NCBI GenBank assembly: GCA_009746045.1
Contig: RPFO01000072.1
Location: 5,791,238 to 5,855,237 of the forward strand
Origin: Mesostigma viride
Taxonomy: Eukaryota; Streptophyta; Mesostigmatophyceae; Mesostigmatales; Mesostigmataceae
Length of the DNA stretch: 64,000 nucleotides
Reading direction: 5' to 3'
Shown here: positions 18,995 through 30,531 of the stretch, piece after piece
How positions within the stretch are numbered: the first letter of the stretch is position 1
How the letters are laid out: every line of letters starts with the position of its first letter
Made by a program: the position numbers and the translations under genes
The notes under the pieces: model-generated
Database searches by the model: none
What the model was told of the DNA's origin: nothing
What the model saw: only the letters and a program-made list of their open reading frames with translations

Positions 18995-19780
18995 ATGCCG
19001 GACTCGATGGAGTTCCGCATTCCGAGGGATTCTGAAATTTTGGGCAGTCCAGCGGACATCGCCGAATCTCCGGCTGGTCCCTCGACGACTCCTGCTGGTG
19101 AAGATCGTCCGGTTCTTAATCCGGCGTGGCAGCGTGTTGTTGACCAAGCGGTAGCGTCCAGTGCGGAGCTACGCGCTCAGCAGCAGGCACTGCTGCAAAA
19201 CCTACGACTGCCGCCCCCGCCTCCGCAACCTTCGATTGTTTCGGGGTTTCGCGATTACCTTGATTCCATTCGCGCTTTGCTCGCGGACTTCGAGGTACAT
19301 ACCCGGGCGGGGTTGCAAGCGCCCAGCGCGGTTGCCGAGGTCTCTGAGGAGATCGACAACGCGGTTTCATCGCTTACAGGTTACCAGCGCAATCTCGCTA
19401 ACTGGCTGTCGGTTCGTTCGGGCGTCATTCCGACGATTACGACCAACCTGTTTCAAGACCTTGCGATTCTGCAGTTGCTGTCGCGAGGCTTCCGGACGCG
19501 TGAGCGGCAATTGCTGCTCAATCTTGTCGCGTTCTTGTCTGCATTGCGAGAGTGGGCGCCGGACGGGTGGGATTTTCTAACGATTCTTACCAACCCGCTC
19601 CGCATCGTCACCCGCCGCCGTCGTCGCCGCATTGATCCGGTGACGGGACGTCGGTTGGACCCCATCGTCATCGAAACTCCGGTGACGATTGAGGTTGGGC
19701 AAGGCCAGGAGGCGCCTGCGCCTGTCGCCAACGATCCAATTTACGACTACGACTACTGCGATTTTCGTGGTCTCGACTGA
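18995..19780 (+). CDS. Pre-gag ORF of element A (unknown function)
   Basis: The ATG lies 27 bp after the LTR; 261 residues. The N-terminus is Pro/Ser/Ala-rich, the middle is helical with a proline run (LPPPPPQPS) followed by GFRDYLDSIRALLADFEVHT, the C-terminal third has a basic RRRRRRIDP stretch and an acidic tyrosine-rich end (YDYDYCDFRGLD). No zinc knuckle or known domain is visible. The next ORF (gag) starts 122 bp downstream after a pyrimidine-rich CTTTTGTTTTCCAG that resembles a 3' splice site. Elements D and probably E also have an ORF here. It could be a matrix-like extension of gag or an accessory protein; this is inference. Confidence 0.6.
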   Translation: MPDSMEFRIPRDSEILGSPADIAESPAGPSTTPAGEDRPVLNPAWQRVVDQAVASSAELRAQQQALLQNLRLPPPPPQPSIVSGFRDYLDSIRALLADFEVHTRAGLQAPSAVAEVSEEIDNAVSSLTGYQRNLANWLSVRSGVIPTITTNLFQDLAILQLLSRGFRTRERQLLLNLVAFLSALREWAPDGWDFLTILTNPLRIVTRRRRRRIDPVTGRRLDPIVIETPVTIEVGQGQEAPAPVANDPIYDYDYCDFRGLD

Positions 19781-19902
19781 ATTCGGCATGGTGGCGCGGT
19801 CGGCACCGGGGCAGGCGGCTTTTTGACAGATTGTACATATCTACCTGTCTTTTGTTTTCCAGCTGCTTAGCTCAGGGCCATACACAGCTAGTGTAGTTTA
19901 CC

Positions 19903-21023
19903 ATGGCTGAGGGACGCCGTAGCAAGGGCCTAGCCAGTGGGAATAATAATGGGGGTGCTGGTAGCGGGACCGCTCACGTAGATGACGTGGGGGTCACCGG
20001 AGAGATCACTAATATCCCTTTGAATAATAATACTACACATGCTGTTTCTGGATATGATCTCACCACCCAGGGTCTGCTTATTGTTAATCAGCTGCAACCT
20101 GTCACTTCAGACTCAAAGCCAAAGCAGGCAGAGGAGTTTGTGGAAGGACTAGAGGGGTTTCCAAGCTTGTACGGTGGTACAAACTATTATCAGATCTGGA
20201 TAGGCAGCCAGACTTTTGGCAAGTGCACAGATCAGATTAAAGACCTCACTAGAGAGTGCAAGAAGGCCAACAAGGCCTGGGCAGTCTACGTGGCAGAGCT
20301 GAGGAGCTGCTAGAGGATCAGAGGAAGAAAGTGGGGATCCATTGGCAGGATAAATACCAGGGGTGGGAGGTGAAGGGAGACCTGATCCAGAACTTCCTTA
20401 ACTATTGTAAAATGGTTGAGGAGGGCAGGGCTCACGGCTTCAATGTCGCTGACAGCATAGCCCTGACAAACTGGCTCAAGGTTTCTGGGCTGGACAAGGC
20501 AACACGTGGCTCTTTAAAGGTCATGTGTGCCCCACACTCTACCCTCAAGGCCTACAAGGTCATAATCAAACAAGCACTCGAGGCAGAGGAGCTGTTTGAG
20601 GGTGGAATGCCAGCTGTGAAGGCTACCCACGCAGGTGGGCGTGCCCAGGGGGGCTCCAAGACGTCTGAGGCTGACAGAAGCCAAGGAGGACGTGGGGGCA
20701 ACCACAACAAGCGGAAGGCCAACCATTCACCCGACCCTGACGGGAATCACACTGCCAAGTCGGTGTTCAGGAGGGTGGGTGGTAAGCCCAGGCAGGGTAA
20801 CGCGCCTGACAACGGGGGAGGAGGCCAGGGCAAGTCAAAGATCCAGTGCTACCTGTGCAAGGGGTGGGGGCACATCAAGAAGGAGTGTCCCAGCTTCAAG
20901 AAGACCCAGGGCCAGGGCAGCAACAAGAAAACAACAACAAAACAACAACAAGAACAAGTCCCAGGCAGGCCAGCCTTCAAAGGGCAGTCAGCAAGAAGAC
21001 AACAAGGAGCAGTGACTGTCTGA
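19903..21023 (+). pseudogene. Gag of element A (one frame break)
   Basis: ATG at 19903 (ACCATGGCTGAGG, good context) opens a frame to 20313; after a one-base shift near 20300 the protein continues in the frame seen from 20256 to the stop at 21023. The sequence is copia Gag-like: FVEGLEGFPSLYGGTNYYQI, a helical middle, then a CCHC zinc knuckle (CYLCKGWGHIKKEC) and a basic Gln/Lys-rich tail. Gag forms the virus-like particle and binds RNA through the knuckle. There is no protease after the knuckle before the integrase starts, unlike standard copia elements. Confidence 0.8.
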
Positions 21024-21156
21024 GGCAACCCCTACACACCTTAATTCACCCAAGGGGGAGGCCAGGTGCTCCAATGCAGATTTTATATCTGGGCAACAAG
21101 AGGGTGATCTCCAGGTTCATGGTGGCCCCAGGTCACCTGGAGAGGTACAGGTTCCT

Positions 21157-22833
21157 ATGAAGACGTCCTTGACAGCTGGTGCAGCTGTAAGAATGTCTGA
21201 CCCCATGCATCCTTGTGCTGGGCACGAGGGTGGACCTCTCATTTTGAGAGAAACCAATGTACAACCACAGAGGGGTGTGAAGGCCTCTGGTGGTATGCAT
21301 GTGGTCCCTGCTGGCGGTCCAGGTGTTGGGCATGAGCAGGGTGACTCAGACTCTGAGTCAGAACAGGATGGAAGACAGCATGGTGATGCTGGACAACCTG
21401 ACAGCACAGTCCTGACTGTGCCAGGGACTGCTTCCTCTGTGTACCAGGAGTTGGGTGCCCGAATCCACAACATGTTTGGGCATGCCACTTCTCTGTCAAA
21501 CAACTTTGCCTTCCGTATGGGCAGGGCACCCCTTCTTAAGGCGTGTCAGCAAGCTGCCTCACGGTGTAAGTGCCAGTTGTCCTCCAACAAGCCCAGGAAA
21601 TCACATGCCAAAGCTATACCTCAGAGCATTGGTGATCTGCAGTGTGATATCCAACACATCAGGGGCATGCAACTGTTGGTGTGCGTGGACAGGTACACAA
21701 AATACAAGGTGCTGGAGCATTTACCTTCTATGAAGAACAGGTACTTGCTGGCTGCCCTGCAGAATGTAAGAGCCAAGTTTCCTACCACAAGGATCCAGGT
21801 GGACATGCAGTTTCAGCATCTCAAGGGTGATCCCACCCTTCCTGAGTTGCTGGTTACACCTAGGGAGGCTCATGGGCAGCAGGGTGCTATAGAGAGGGCA
21901 ATCCAGGAGGTCAAGAAATTGATTATCTCTGAAGACTGGGTACCCTTATCTGCACCTGCACTTGTCAGGAGTGCATGGCTGAGGAACGTGGAGCAGCAGC
22001 TGAACAGCAGGGTTAACTTCTACTATGATGGAGTTGCTGTCAGCCCAATGGGTCTATATCATGGCCTGTGCCCACCACATGTGCTGGAGGGCTGGAAACA
22101 TGCTGCACATGTCACCTTTGCCAAGCTGAGGGAGAAGGACCGGGGTTGGAAGATGCTGGAGCCACAAGTGGGTCAGAAGGTCCTAGCTTGGAAGGAACCT
22201 AGCCTTTATGGCAAACGTGGTAGCTGGAGTCCTGGGGTGGTTACCCAGGTTGATGAAGCTAGCCACGCATGCTTGGTCAGCATGGAGGACGAACCAAAGC
22301 ATGTGCACCGGCTGAGTTGGTCATATGTCAAGCCTAACCTGATGAATGAGGGCAGTCAGGCACAAGGCTCACAGGACCTGCAGGATTTTCAGGTCCCAAG
22401 TGACATCACTGATGCAACGACCACATCTGTTGCAGGGGAATCTGTCTGCCCTGGCCAGGTTGCAGAGGTACCTGTTGAACAGGCTGCAAGGTCAACAGCT
22501 GGGGAGTCAACTGTCAAGCCCAAGGCTCTAACCAAGCCCAGGGGGACAAGTTTGGCTGGATTAATTGGGGCTCTGCAAAGGGCCAAGAAGCAGCCCAAGG
22601 TAGCCAAGCTCAGGTGGCATGGCAATCTGGGGCTGGACACTGCCTTAGAGGTAGACACTAATTCTCAGGTTTCCATCATTGGGACCAGAGCTGCAGCAGG
22701 GTACAGCATGACTGAACCCAGCTATCAGTTTGTGTCTGACTTCAGTGGCGGGGTACACGTGAAGGTACTGGGTGAGGTATCCATTCCTATCCTTGGACAG
22801 GACACTGCTTTTTGTGTCTTGGAGGGCTATCAG
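21157..22833 (+). CDS. Pol of element A, part 1: integrase and start of protease-like domain
   Basis: After a polar, acidic spacer an integrase is visible: an HHCC-like zinc region (IHNMFGHATS, with SRCKCQ having one residue less than usual), then a DDE core with Asp in LQCDIQHIRG, Asp in IQVDMQFQH and Glu in GQQGAIERAIQE. The C-terminal SH3-like part has GQKVLAWKEPSLYGKRGSW. A retropepsin-like segment follows: LEVDTNSQVSIIG and LGEVSIPILGQDTAFCVLEGYQ. The frame is cut there by element B at 22834 and resumes at 44428 with GPALLGQNFL. The protease therefore lies after the integrase, and its DTG motif is DTN. Confidence 0.85.
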
Positions 22834-23532
22834 AGTTAAAGCGCAATGTGTAGGGATAGATAGATTCCAATGCGCGCGGATAGATTCATCATGAGAATGG
22901 TTGGAATGGAGCTTGGTTAAAAATATAGGCTTACAGCACTCGTGCACGTGAGTGCTTAGACACGAGTTTGCCAAGTCAAGGCAACACACGTGAGGCGGGC
23001 TCGCAAGAGATCTAACCAGTTGGCACTGGCCTATTCTTTATATACTTGTGCACTGTGCTTTGCTAGGCCTGAGCAGCCTCGTAGGCCTGCTCAGTATTAA
23101 CACCCCCGGTACAGTATTAACAACCTGTACAGCGTCCAGATCCTATACAGTAGGTCTGCCATACAGGCACAGTGACCACAGAGTACAGTCCACAGTGATT
23201 CTTGCGTCTGCACCCAATAGTCCAGGACTAAGCCTGCGGTACCAACAGACCACAGGTTAAGGTTCCTATTTCCTGCGTACGACGTATTAATCCAATACCG
23301 TCGTAGGTTCAGCACCTAATTCCTGTCAGCCCAGGAATTACTGTCGACCCCATATGCCGTCGGCACATATTCACGCACGACTTAGAAGAATAGCCGGCTC
23401 GCGCTCGCGCGCGACCGGGAAGTCGGAACACCATAACTTTCTTGATACTTGTCGGAATGAACTCGTTCCGGTGCCGCTGGAATCGTAGAGATATGCCGAA
23501 TCAGGATCATGCCAATGCGCTGAGCGTTAACT
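22834..23532 (-). repeat. LTR of element B (3' LTR in its own orientation)
   Basis: 699 bp, starting AGTTAAAGCGC and ending GCGTTAACT on the plus strand, so termini are again AGTT...AACT. Versus the right copy it has a six-base difference near 23285 and an uninterrupted GGTTAAGG where the right copy carries the TTAA transposon. Confidence 0.93.
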
Positions 23533-24339
23533 CCAATCCTTTCTTTTCTTGAGCTGTAGCAGCTCACACAAGTCTACATACAAACACACACAATGGGTAC
23601 TGGACATCCTCCCCGACTACAAGTCACAACCCACTGGGCATGACAGTCAGCTTGGATTCCTGGACATCCTCCCCGACTACAAGTCACAACCCACTGGGCA
23701 TGACAGTCAGCTTGGATTCCTTATTATATGTACATAGCACCCATACTGGTTCAGGAGCACAAACAAATTACAATGAGTCCCTATCCCTTCCCGGGAGGCT
23801 CGTTGTGTTACCCATGTACAAGAGGTTGGCCAACTGTGGCAGCCCATAGGTGTTCAGTGAAGAACTTGAGAAGTATGTACAACCTTCAGGACCTTAGGCG
23901 AAACCCCACAGATCACCCACAACAGCTCATCAGAAAACATTGCTGACCCCCAGACGGGAGTCGGCGCCGGTCTGCTGCCCCTTATCGAACCAGACACAAC
24001 ATCTACGCGAAGCACATGCAAAACACAAGCTCCTATACTCATTCCAACCGTGGAAAATCAGGGGACCTGTCGCCACCTCACCAGCATGGTGGATGGGTCA
24101 GCCAGTCCGTGAAACTCCGCCTTAAGACGGCACCAGGGAATCGAACCCCGCCCACAAACCACAGATCTGGGGAAACCTCAGACTGAGATGAAAACCCCAG
24201 ATAGACATCTCTCCATCAGAGACAATGTCAGACATTCCCACACCAGAGACATGTCTCACCCCTCAAGGTGTGCTCAGGATTATGTACAATCAAGCTCCCA
24301 GCCTGATATCCAGAGACTTAAGCACCCAGCTCTCATCTT
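23533..24339. other. 3' untranslated region of element B with a 60-bp duplication
   Basis: No gene is visible. An exact 60-bp direct duplication lies at 23601-23660 and 23661-23720 (TGGACATCCTCCCCGACTAC start). The end next to the LTR is the purine tract of B on the minus strand. Confidence 0.7.
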
Positions 24340-25092
24340 TTACACAGATAGACTGACTTGACAGTCAGCATTCATGAGCTTCCTCAGTACATTGTACTGG
24401 GCTGGGGCCTTGTGTGGCAGCTTGGTCAATGCATCAGCAGGGTTCTCCTCGCCAGGGATATGCTTCAAGTCAACCAAACTGGCCAACTCCTTCAGCAACA
24501 AATAATCCAGGTCCCGGCCTCTGGCCAGCTGCTTGTGAATAAACTGGACTCCATACCCATGCTGTCTGTTAGCAACAACGTCTCCATCTGCAAGGTCCAA
24601 GGGGTAACTGAAGCCAGCTCCAGCATTAACTCCTTTATGTACAAGCTGGACTGGATCCCCTCACATATGGCCCTGCATTCTGCCACATCTGAACTGATAC
24701 AGACCCTCTTCTGCAGTCTGCTGTACCAGCTGAACAAACTTGCCCTGCTCTGATAGAAAGCAAACAGAGCAGCAGATCTCCCCCTGACCTTAGTGACCTG
24801 GCGAGCATCCGTGGAACTGTCAACAAAGATCTCCAAGGTGTTAGGCTGGGCAAAGTCAATCCCAGACAAAATCAGATCAGGGGTACTCTCCACCAACTGG
24901 GCTATGACGATCGAGGCTTCTCATCCTTAGCACCTCATCAGGCATTCTGCTGTGCATCATCAATGATAGGGCCCACAGGTGGCAGCTAACAAACCACGCC
25001 CACATGCCTCTCAACTTGGGACATGTCGTGATAAGCACTAACATCTCTAGTGGCAAGAACCAAGGGATACATATCTGAAGCAAATCCAGCAA
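24340..25092 (-). pseudogene. RNase H and RT-connection remnant of element B
   Basis: Minus-strand fragments in two or more frames spell a copia-type RNase H: LEIFVDSSTDARQVTKVRGR, SLFSWYSRLQKRVCISSD, VAECRAICEGIQSSLYIKEL, LLTDSMG, then in another frame LARGRDLDYLLLKELASL and HIPGEENPADALTKL. The residues match the RNase H of element A closely (SSDVAECRAICEGI there), so B and A belong to one family. Frame breaks near 24570 and 24890 show decay. The upstream RT is not recognisable beyond a KLRGMWAW remnant. Confidence 0.8.
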
Positions 25093-25341
25093 ACAACGTA
25101 ATGTTATTCTTAGGCTAGATTGTCCAGATCCCCTCTCGTAGGTCCTTCAGCCTGCCACATATGCCCTTATCCAGAGCACAGATCAACCCTCACATACAAA
25201 CTGTACATGTCAGGCTGAAACTCATTCAGGAACAACCATACTGATAACCATGAAGCAACCATCATTGCAGGGTACACATAAGCATCAGATGATAGAGGCA
25301 CTGAGAAGAAAACCCCACCCAGGCTGAATAAGGCACCACAC

Positions 25342-25800
25342 AGTTAGATGAGATGCTTAGGCTGACACACGGATTTCCGGCCTGCGCGCCGCGTATTGCC
25401 TACCGCGGCTGAGCGGGACACCTCAGTATACTGTACGGCAGGGTGTACGGTACTGAGGTGTCATGTGGACCGATGTGCGGTTAGTGCCAGACTGTGCCTA
25501 GACTCTAGCTCGACCCGCCAGACCCGGGTTATCCGGTTCTGGACGGGCCGAGTGTAGTTGATGCTAGTGACGTGGTCGCATGGCATTGCAGTGTACAGTT
25601 GTCCACTGGTTGTGTGCTGCAGGGAGCACCGCCATAGGCATATAGGCGTAGCACTGGGGAGTGCCACAGTACCCGAGTTTGCCCAGACGTTCCATTCTGA
25701 GCCCTCAGCTTCCATTGCTCTCTCATTGTATTATTGTAATACAATCATCATTCGCTCTCAGCTTTCGCAGTTGTTCGTCGTCCCTAGTCTCCATCCAACT
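25342..25800 (+). repeat. 5' LTR of element E
   Basis: 459 bp with AGTT...AACT termini. Coding-looking short frames inside it also occur in the 3' LTR and are not genes. Confidence 0.95.
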
Positions 25801-25844
25801 TGGACTGAAAAGTTCGATATTTTTTTTACAAGCAAAAAAAAGAT

Positions 25845-27388
25845 ATGGCTTCCAACAACGGCAACAACGGCAACAACAACAAGGGGAAGGCGCCTGCCAG
25901 GCGCACCTCACCCCGCCTTTCGCCGGAGGGCACGCCCTCCACCAACGATGCGAGGGTGACGCCCAACGTCACCTTCCGCACGGTGGTCGCTGACCACCCA
26001 GGCGTCGGGGCCCGCAGGTGGGGCCCGGCGCCCGGGGATGGCGAGCGGTCGTCCGTTTGCCATGGCGGTTCGTCCGCCATGGCACCTGGGGGGCAGGTCC
26101 CCCGGGCACGCAATTCCCCCGTCGCAGGTGACGGGGGTCGTGAGCGGAGTGATTCCTCGAGGAGGATGGCGAGGTGCAGCCTGCGAGGCCTCGGCCTTCG
26201 CTCGAGCTTTCGTCGCAGACACCTGCGACGTCTGGCAACCTTTCCGTGGGCCGACAGATGGCCACATGGACATTGACCGGTATGGGGAACATGTTCCGCC
26301 CCCGGTCGCGTTCGGGCGCCCACCCCATTTTCTCCCCATTGGGGAGGACGACATCCCGGCGTTCATTTCGGTGAACGGCCGGATTTACATCAACGTTTTC
26401 AGATGCTTCCAGATGAGGAGATGCACGCGATAGAGGTTCATCGGGTGCAAACGCATCGAGGGGCGGTTGAGGATGCAGTCCACTGGTTCAGGTGGCGTTT
26501 GGCTGTACTGTTTCGCCAATCGGCCGAGGCACAACCCGGCACTGTTGATCAGTGGGCGTCCAGGCAGCGCCAGAGAGAGGCGCTGCGCGTGGTCGCCCGA
26601 CAGGAGATCGCGCTGACTCCGTTGGGGCCGTGGCCCCAAGTCACGCCAGTTGGCTGGGGCCCGGATAGGCGTGAGGCGGCTGCGATGCCGCCTGCGACGG
26701 AGCGCGGGGCGGCAGACGCCCCAACACGCCCATGGGTGGTGAAGCCACCCAGGACCCTCTGGCAGGTCAGAGGGTCCAACCTCAGCCGCAGGCTCCCCCG
26801 CCCAGCGTGGGGGGCCAGGTGGCTGAGGAGGCCACCGGGGTCGCAGGGACCCCGGCGGCGACACAAGCGCCCGGGGTCGCAGGGACCCCGGCAGCGACGC
26901 CGGCGCCTCCGGCGCTGGCGGGGGATGCAGCCCCCATGGAGGGTGTCACGGGCACCTCCAGCGGCTCTGGGGGGCAGGCCCCCTCTAGCCGCAACAAGGA
27001 CAAGGCCCTGGCAGGGCCGGAGGGGCCTCAGGGTCCCACCGCAGCTGGGCAGCAACCAGCACTGCTGGAGGGCGACCTGGAAGGTCGCGACTTCATCACC
27101 CTGGGTGATGAGGCCGTGTGGCGTGCCATACAGACAGCCACAGCCTCCTTCCGTGGGCTGGCCGACAGGAGCCAGCAGATGCACGTCGCGGAGGCGGGCA
27201 GCCTGGTGTGTGCAATCATCACGCACATCCTGGGCCTGCCCAACCTCCAAGCAGGGCACACGCAGGGTGTGCGACGACCTGCTGCCTGCCCTGCAGGCTC
27301 TCCTCTCAGGGAGGAGGGTGCAGGGCAGCAGGGTGCGTCTGGTGCGTCTGGAGCTCCTGCACAACGCCATCCTGAGAGGGGCGGGTAG
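25845..27388 (+). pseudogene. Pre-gag region of element E (fragmented ORF)
   Basis: ATG at 25845, 44 bp after the LTR, starts MASNNGNNGNNNKGKAPARR. Coding character then moves between frames: GEDDIPAFISVNGRIYINVF near 26390, EDAVHWFRWRLAVLFRQSAE near 26500, GRDFITLGDEAVWRAIQTAT near 27110, and RLVRLELLHNAILRGAGRW near 27390. Together they suggest one protein of roughly 500 residues with at least three frame breaks. No known domain is visible. Its position matches the pre-gag ORF of element A. Confidence 0.45.
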
Positions 27389-28495
27389 GTGGCTGCCTAC
27401 CTGGTGCATCATGATCTTACTAACCCTACTGACGATGAAGTGTCCCTCTCTCCCACCTTCCATGATTGGGAGGAGGCCCGCAGCAGGAGGCGGGAAGTGA
27501 CACACACTCACACCCCCACCCAGCCCACCCCTATGTTGTCTAACCCTCCTACACAGCCCATGTTTGCCCATCCTGCTCAGCTCACTCAAGTAGCACTTCC
27601 CTCTCAGCAGGTCTCTCCTGTGAATGCTGCAGCAGCAACACCATCTTCTCCCTCTCCCCCTGCATCCCCCTCTAGGTTGCCCACTTACAATGAAAACCGT
27701 CCTGTGGATAGGATTAATGTCAGGGGGCTGCCTGAGGGGTATACTAGGGAGCAGGGGAATCATGCACTTCTCTCTCTGCAGCTGGCTAGGGAGGAACTGA
27801 ATGTCAAGAATTGGTTTGGATCTCTCATGCAGGGGGATTTTACCATCAGTCCTCCTCAGATTCAGAATCTCATTCTTGTCTTCCAGCGTAGGTATCCCAA
27901 GTGGCAGGACACGCAGGCTAGGGCAGTTTGGGAGGCTTTCATGAAGGAGCTAACTGACCTCCTCTCCACCCCCTCATCTGTGGACATCTATGGGGCATTC
28001 AGGTGGGTAGAGGAATACAGGGTCACATCAGTGGACTATGTGGCTGAGACAAAGAAATATGAGCTAGCCATCAAAGCACGTCCTGATGTCCAGCAGCTAG
28101 ATCACAAGTTCTTGCTGCGTTCCTTCCTTGAGAAACTCAAACTTGACAAAAACACCTACGCTATGCTTGCAACAGGAATGGCAAAGTACTGGGAGGACAT
28201 GAAGGAGGCATTGGATTATATCAAGCTGGCCTTGGCTCCCCTTAGCCAGGGGGCCATGGGCACCTCTGTAAAGAGGGTCAGGGGGGAAGAGAGGGAGGAG
28301 GAGGATAGGGAGAGGGAAGACAGGAGCAAGAGACCTGTCACTATGGCAGAAGTCAAGTCCCTGCTGGGACAAATGTTTAAGGGCAAGGGCAAGGGCAAGG
28401 GCAAGGGCAAGGGCAGGGGCTGGGGCAAGGGCAAGGGTAAGGGGCAGTCTCCCTCCAAGGGGGGCAGCTCCAGCAACAACAACAACAACAGCAAC

Positions 28496-28544
<49 letters not shown>

Positions 28545-28823
28545 AACAACAACAACAACAAGAAGCAGGACAAGGAGGACAAGTCTTCTCAGCGGTGCAC
28601 CCGCTGTGGCATGAAGTACCACCTGCGGCCCACCTGCCGCAAGAACGTGGACGAGCTGGGGCATTTGGACGTCCTGTGCCACAAGTGCCACGGGCCGCCC
28701 CACGGTGACCCCAAGGACTGCAAGCGGCCTCCTTACGGCAAGAAGTGTGAGTCTCCCTCTCATGCTGGCTTGAGTGTGCCTGCTTCACCTTCTTCTCTGC
28801 ATGCCCCACTGTCAGAGCAGTGA
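27389..28823 (+). pseudogene. Gag of element E with polyQ/polyN switch and two zinc knuckles
   Basis: The frame from 27389 to 28546 encodes a Pro/Thr-rich N-terminus, a copia-like Gag middle (NWFGSLMQGDFTISPPQIQN, YELAIKARPDVQQLDHKFLL), a GKGKGKG basic run and a glutamine run from a CAA microsatellite, in which it meets TAA. In the next frame the same microsatellite reads as Asn and continues without a stop into KKQDKEDKSSQRC and two CCHC-like knuckles (CTRCGMKYHLRPTC, CHKCHGPPHGDPKDC), ending at 28823. A slip inside the CAA array would join both halves. Either the array lost or gained a base or slippage is used; I cannot tell. Confidence 0.7.
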
Positions 28824-30097
28824 GCAGTTCTGGAAAGGTGCTACAGCTGGTTTCAGAAGATTATGTCTCTAAACCAACCTTCACATCTATGGTTCCCAAG
28901 GTGTGCAGAGTGTCCCCAGCAGAGGATGCTCAGATCAGTTTTCAGGAGCTTGCTTTGCAGTTGCATTTCCTTTATGGGCATGAAGTGAGTGCAGAGGTGG
29001 TGGCAGCAGCAATAGGGGGGGCAGCACTCAGACGTGCATGCCAGGTGGTCAGATCCCACTGCCAGCATTGTCAGTTCAATGCACCCAAACCCCCTAAGTG
29101 GCATGTAGCTACCCCACCTAAGAGCAAGGGCAGGGTGGTAGGAGATGTCTTTCATATCAAAGGACAATCTTACTTGGCACTTAAAGATGCATGGTCAAGG
29201 TACACAACCATTGAACCATTACCTGGAATGGACAAGACACAGTTGCTCAGGGCTCTCTTGATTGCTCAGGCCAGGTACTACCCTGTGGAGGCATTGTTAC
29301 TGGATCAGCAGTTCACATGTCTTGCCAATGAACCAGGGTGTGAGGCTATTGATCTGGCTGGGCTAGAAGATCATGAGAGGCAAGGCATTATTGAAAGGGC
29401 CATCAGGTCCATTAAAACCCTTGTAGCCAAAGAAGATGGCAATCTGCTGGCTGACAGTGGGTCCTATGCTGACAGAGCTCTGTGGTCCACCAGGTTGTGC
29501 CAAGTCCTCAACAGGAGGCCACTCATGAAAACCCCACAAGGGGTGGTCATTACACCAGATGGATTGCATGCAGGCATTTATCCACCTGAGGTACTAGCCC
29601 TCTACAACGCACAGCGAGCACAGACAGCTAGCAGGTTAGCTGTCAAGGATGCAAAGCATCCACGTCCCACCTTCAGAGAAGGGGATCAGGTCCTATTCTA
29701 CAAGGAGTCGGGACTAGGCAAGGTGGGTACCTGGCATGGGCCAGCCACCATCCTAAAGTTTAACACCACTGGCAGGACAGTGTTAGTTAAACACAATGAC
29801 ACGGGAAAAATTCACAGGTGTTCACCTCACAGGATGAAATTGTATTTTCCAACTGTGTCAGACGTGGCAGAGGAGGAAGAGCTGTTGGCCGACAGCCCTG
29901 TACAGTTGCCTGGCATCCCAGCGTTGCCCAGTGAGTGGTTGTTTGGAACACCCACTGGTGAGTGTGAGAGCCACACCCACTGTGACACCCAGGTCACCCT
30001 TGATGATTGCAGGCAGTCACTGCAGGATTGGCCCCCTGCAGCAGAGGGTCACATTGGCAAAACAGGTGATCAGCAACCTATCACCTCTCAAGTGTGA
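28820..30097 (+). CDS. Integrase of element E
   Basis: The HHCC zinc motif is complete (LHFLYGHE and SHCQHCQ). The DDE core has Asp in VVGDVFHIKG, Asp in LLLDQQFTC (DQQF replaces the usual DNG) and Glu in ERQGIIERAIRS (QGxxER replaces NGxxER). The C-terminal part FREGDQVLFYKESG and GKVGTWHGPATILK is the SH3-like chromatin- or DNA-binding region. The integrase inserts the element's cDNA with 5-bp staggered cuts, consistent with the 5-bp TSD. The frame ends at 30097 and the protease-like domain continues in another frame from 30094. Confidence 0.88.
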   Translation: MSSSGKVLQLVSEDYVSKPTFTSMVPKVCRVSPAEDAQISFQELALQLHFLYGHEVSAEVVAAAIGGAALRRACQVVRSHCQHCQFNAPKPPKWHVATPPKSKGRVVGDVFHIKGQSYLALKDAWSRYTTIEPLPGMDKTQLLRALLIAQARYYPVEALLLDQQFTCLANEPGCEAIDLAGLEDHERQGIIERAIRSIKTLVAKEDGNLLADSGSYADRALWSTRLCQVLNRRPLMKTPQGVVITPDGLHAGIYPPEVLALYNAQRAQTASRLAVKDAKHPRPTFREGDQVLFYKESGLGKVGTWHGPATILKFNTTGRTVLVKHNDTGKIHRCSPHRMKLYFPTVSDVAEEEELLADSPVQLPGIPALPSEWLFGTPTGECESHTHCDTQVTLDDCRQSLQDWPPAAEGHIGKTGDQQPITSQV

Positions 30098-30531
30098 ACA
30101 TAGCTCAGCCACTAGCTGCACCTTCCAAACGCAGCCTAGCAGACGCTGTTCGCATTTTACAAGCAGCTCATAGAGCCAAAGCTCAAACTGCTGCAGGATC
30201 AGCTAAGGTGGGGAAGGTTGGGCAGAATGACAATAGCCCATTTATGGTTGCAGTGGACACACAAGCCCAGGTCAGCATTATCAGTGCCCTGGCTGTGCCC
30301 CATTTGCCTTTGGAACCTTCACCCTGGCACCATGTGGCTGATTTCTCAGGGCAGTCATCCCTCAAGGTATTAGGTCAGGTCATGTTGACTATACTCGGTA
30401 TCCCCACTCCTTTTCAGGTATTGGAAGGTTATAAAGGGAATGCTTTGTTGGGGGATCCTTTTCTCTGTTACCCTGGTGTCATATCTCCAGTGATAGACTA
30501 TCCATCCAGGACATGGGTGGTGTTGATCTGA
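30094..30531 (+). CDS. Retropepsin-like domain of element E, located after integrase
   Basis: The segment MVAVDTQAQVSIISALAV matches the active-site loop of retroviral-type aspartic proteases, with DTQ in place of DTG. QVMLTILGIPTPFQVLEGY and NALLGDPFLCYPG match the later strands and the ILG-D-hydrophobic motif. In standard copia Pol the protease precedes integrase; here it follows it, as in A and C. Loss of the Gly after the catalytic Asp-Thr may reduce catalysis or may be this lineage's normal form, since all three copies lack it. Confidence 0.75.
   Translation: MNIAQPLAAPSKRSLADAVRILQAAHRAKAQTAAGSAKVGKVGQNDNSPFMVAVDTQAQVSIISALAVPHLPLEPSPWHHVADFSGQSSLKVLGQVMLTILGIPTPFQVLEGYKGNALLGDPFLCYPGVISPVIDYPSRTWVVLI

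Noticed and set aside
25461-25959. Frames inside the LTR of element E
   Set aside because: The same frames occur in the other LTR; they lie in regulatory sequence.
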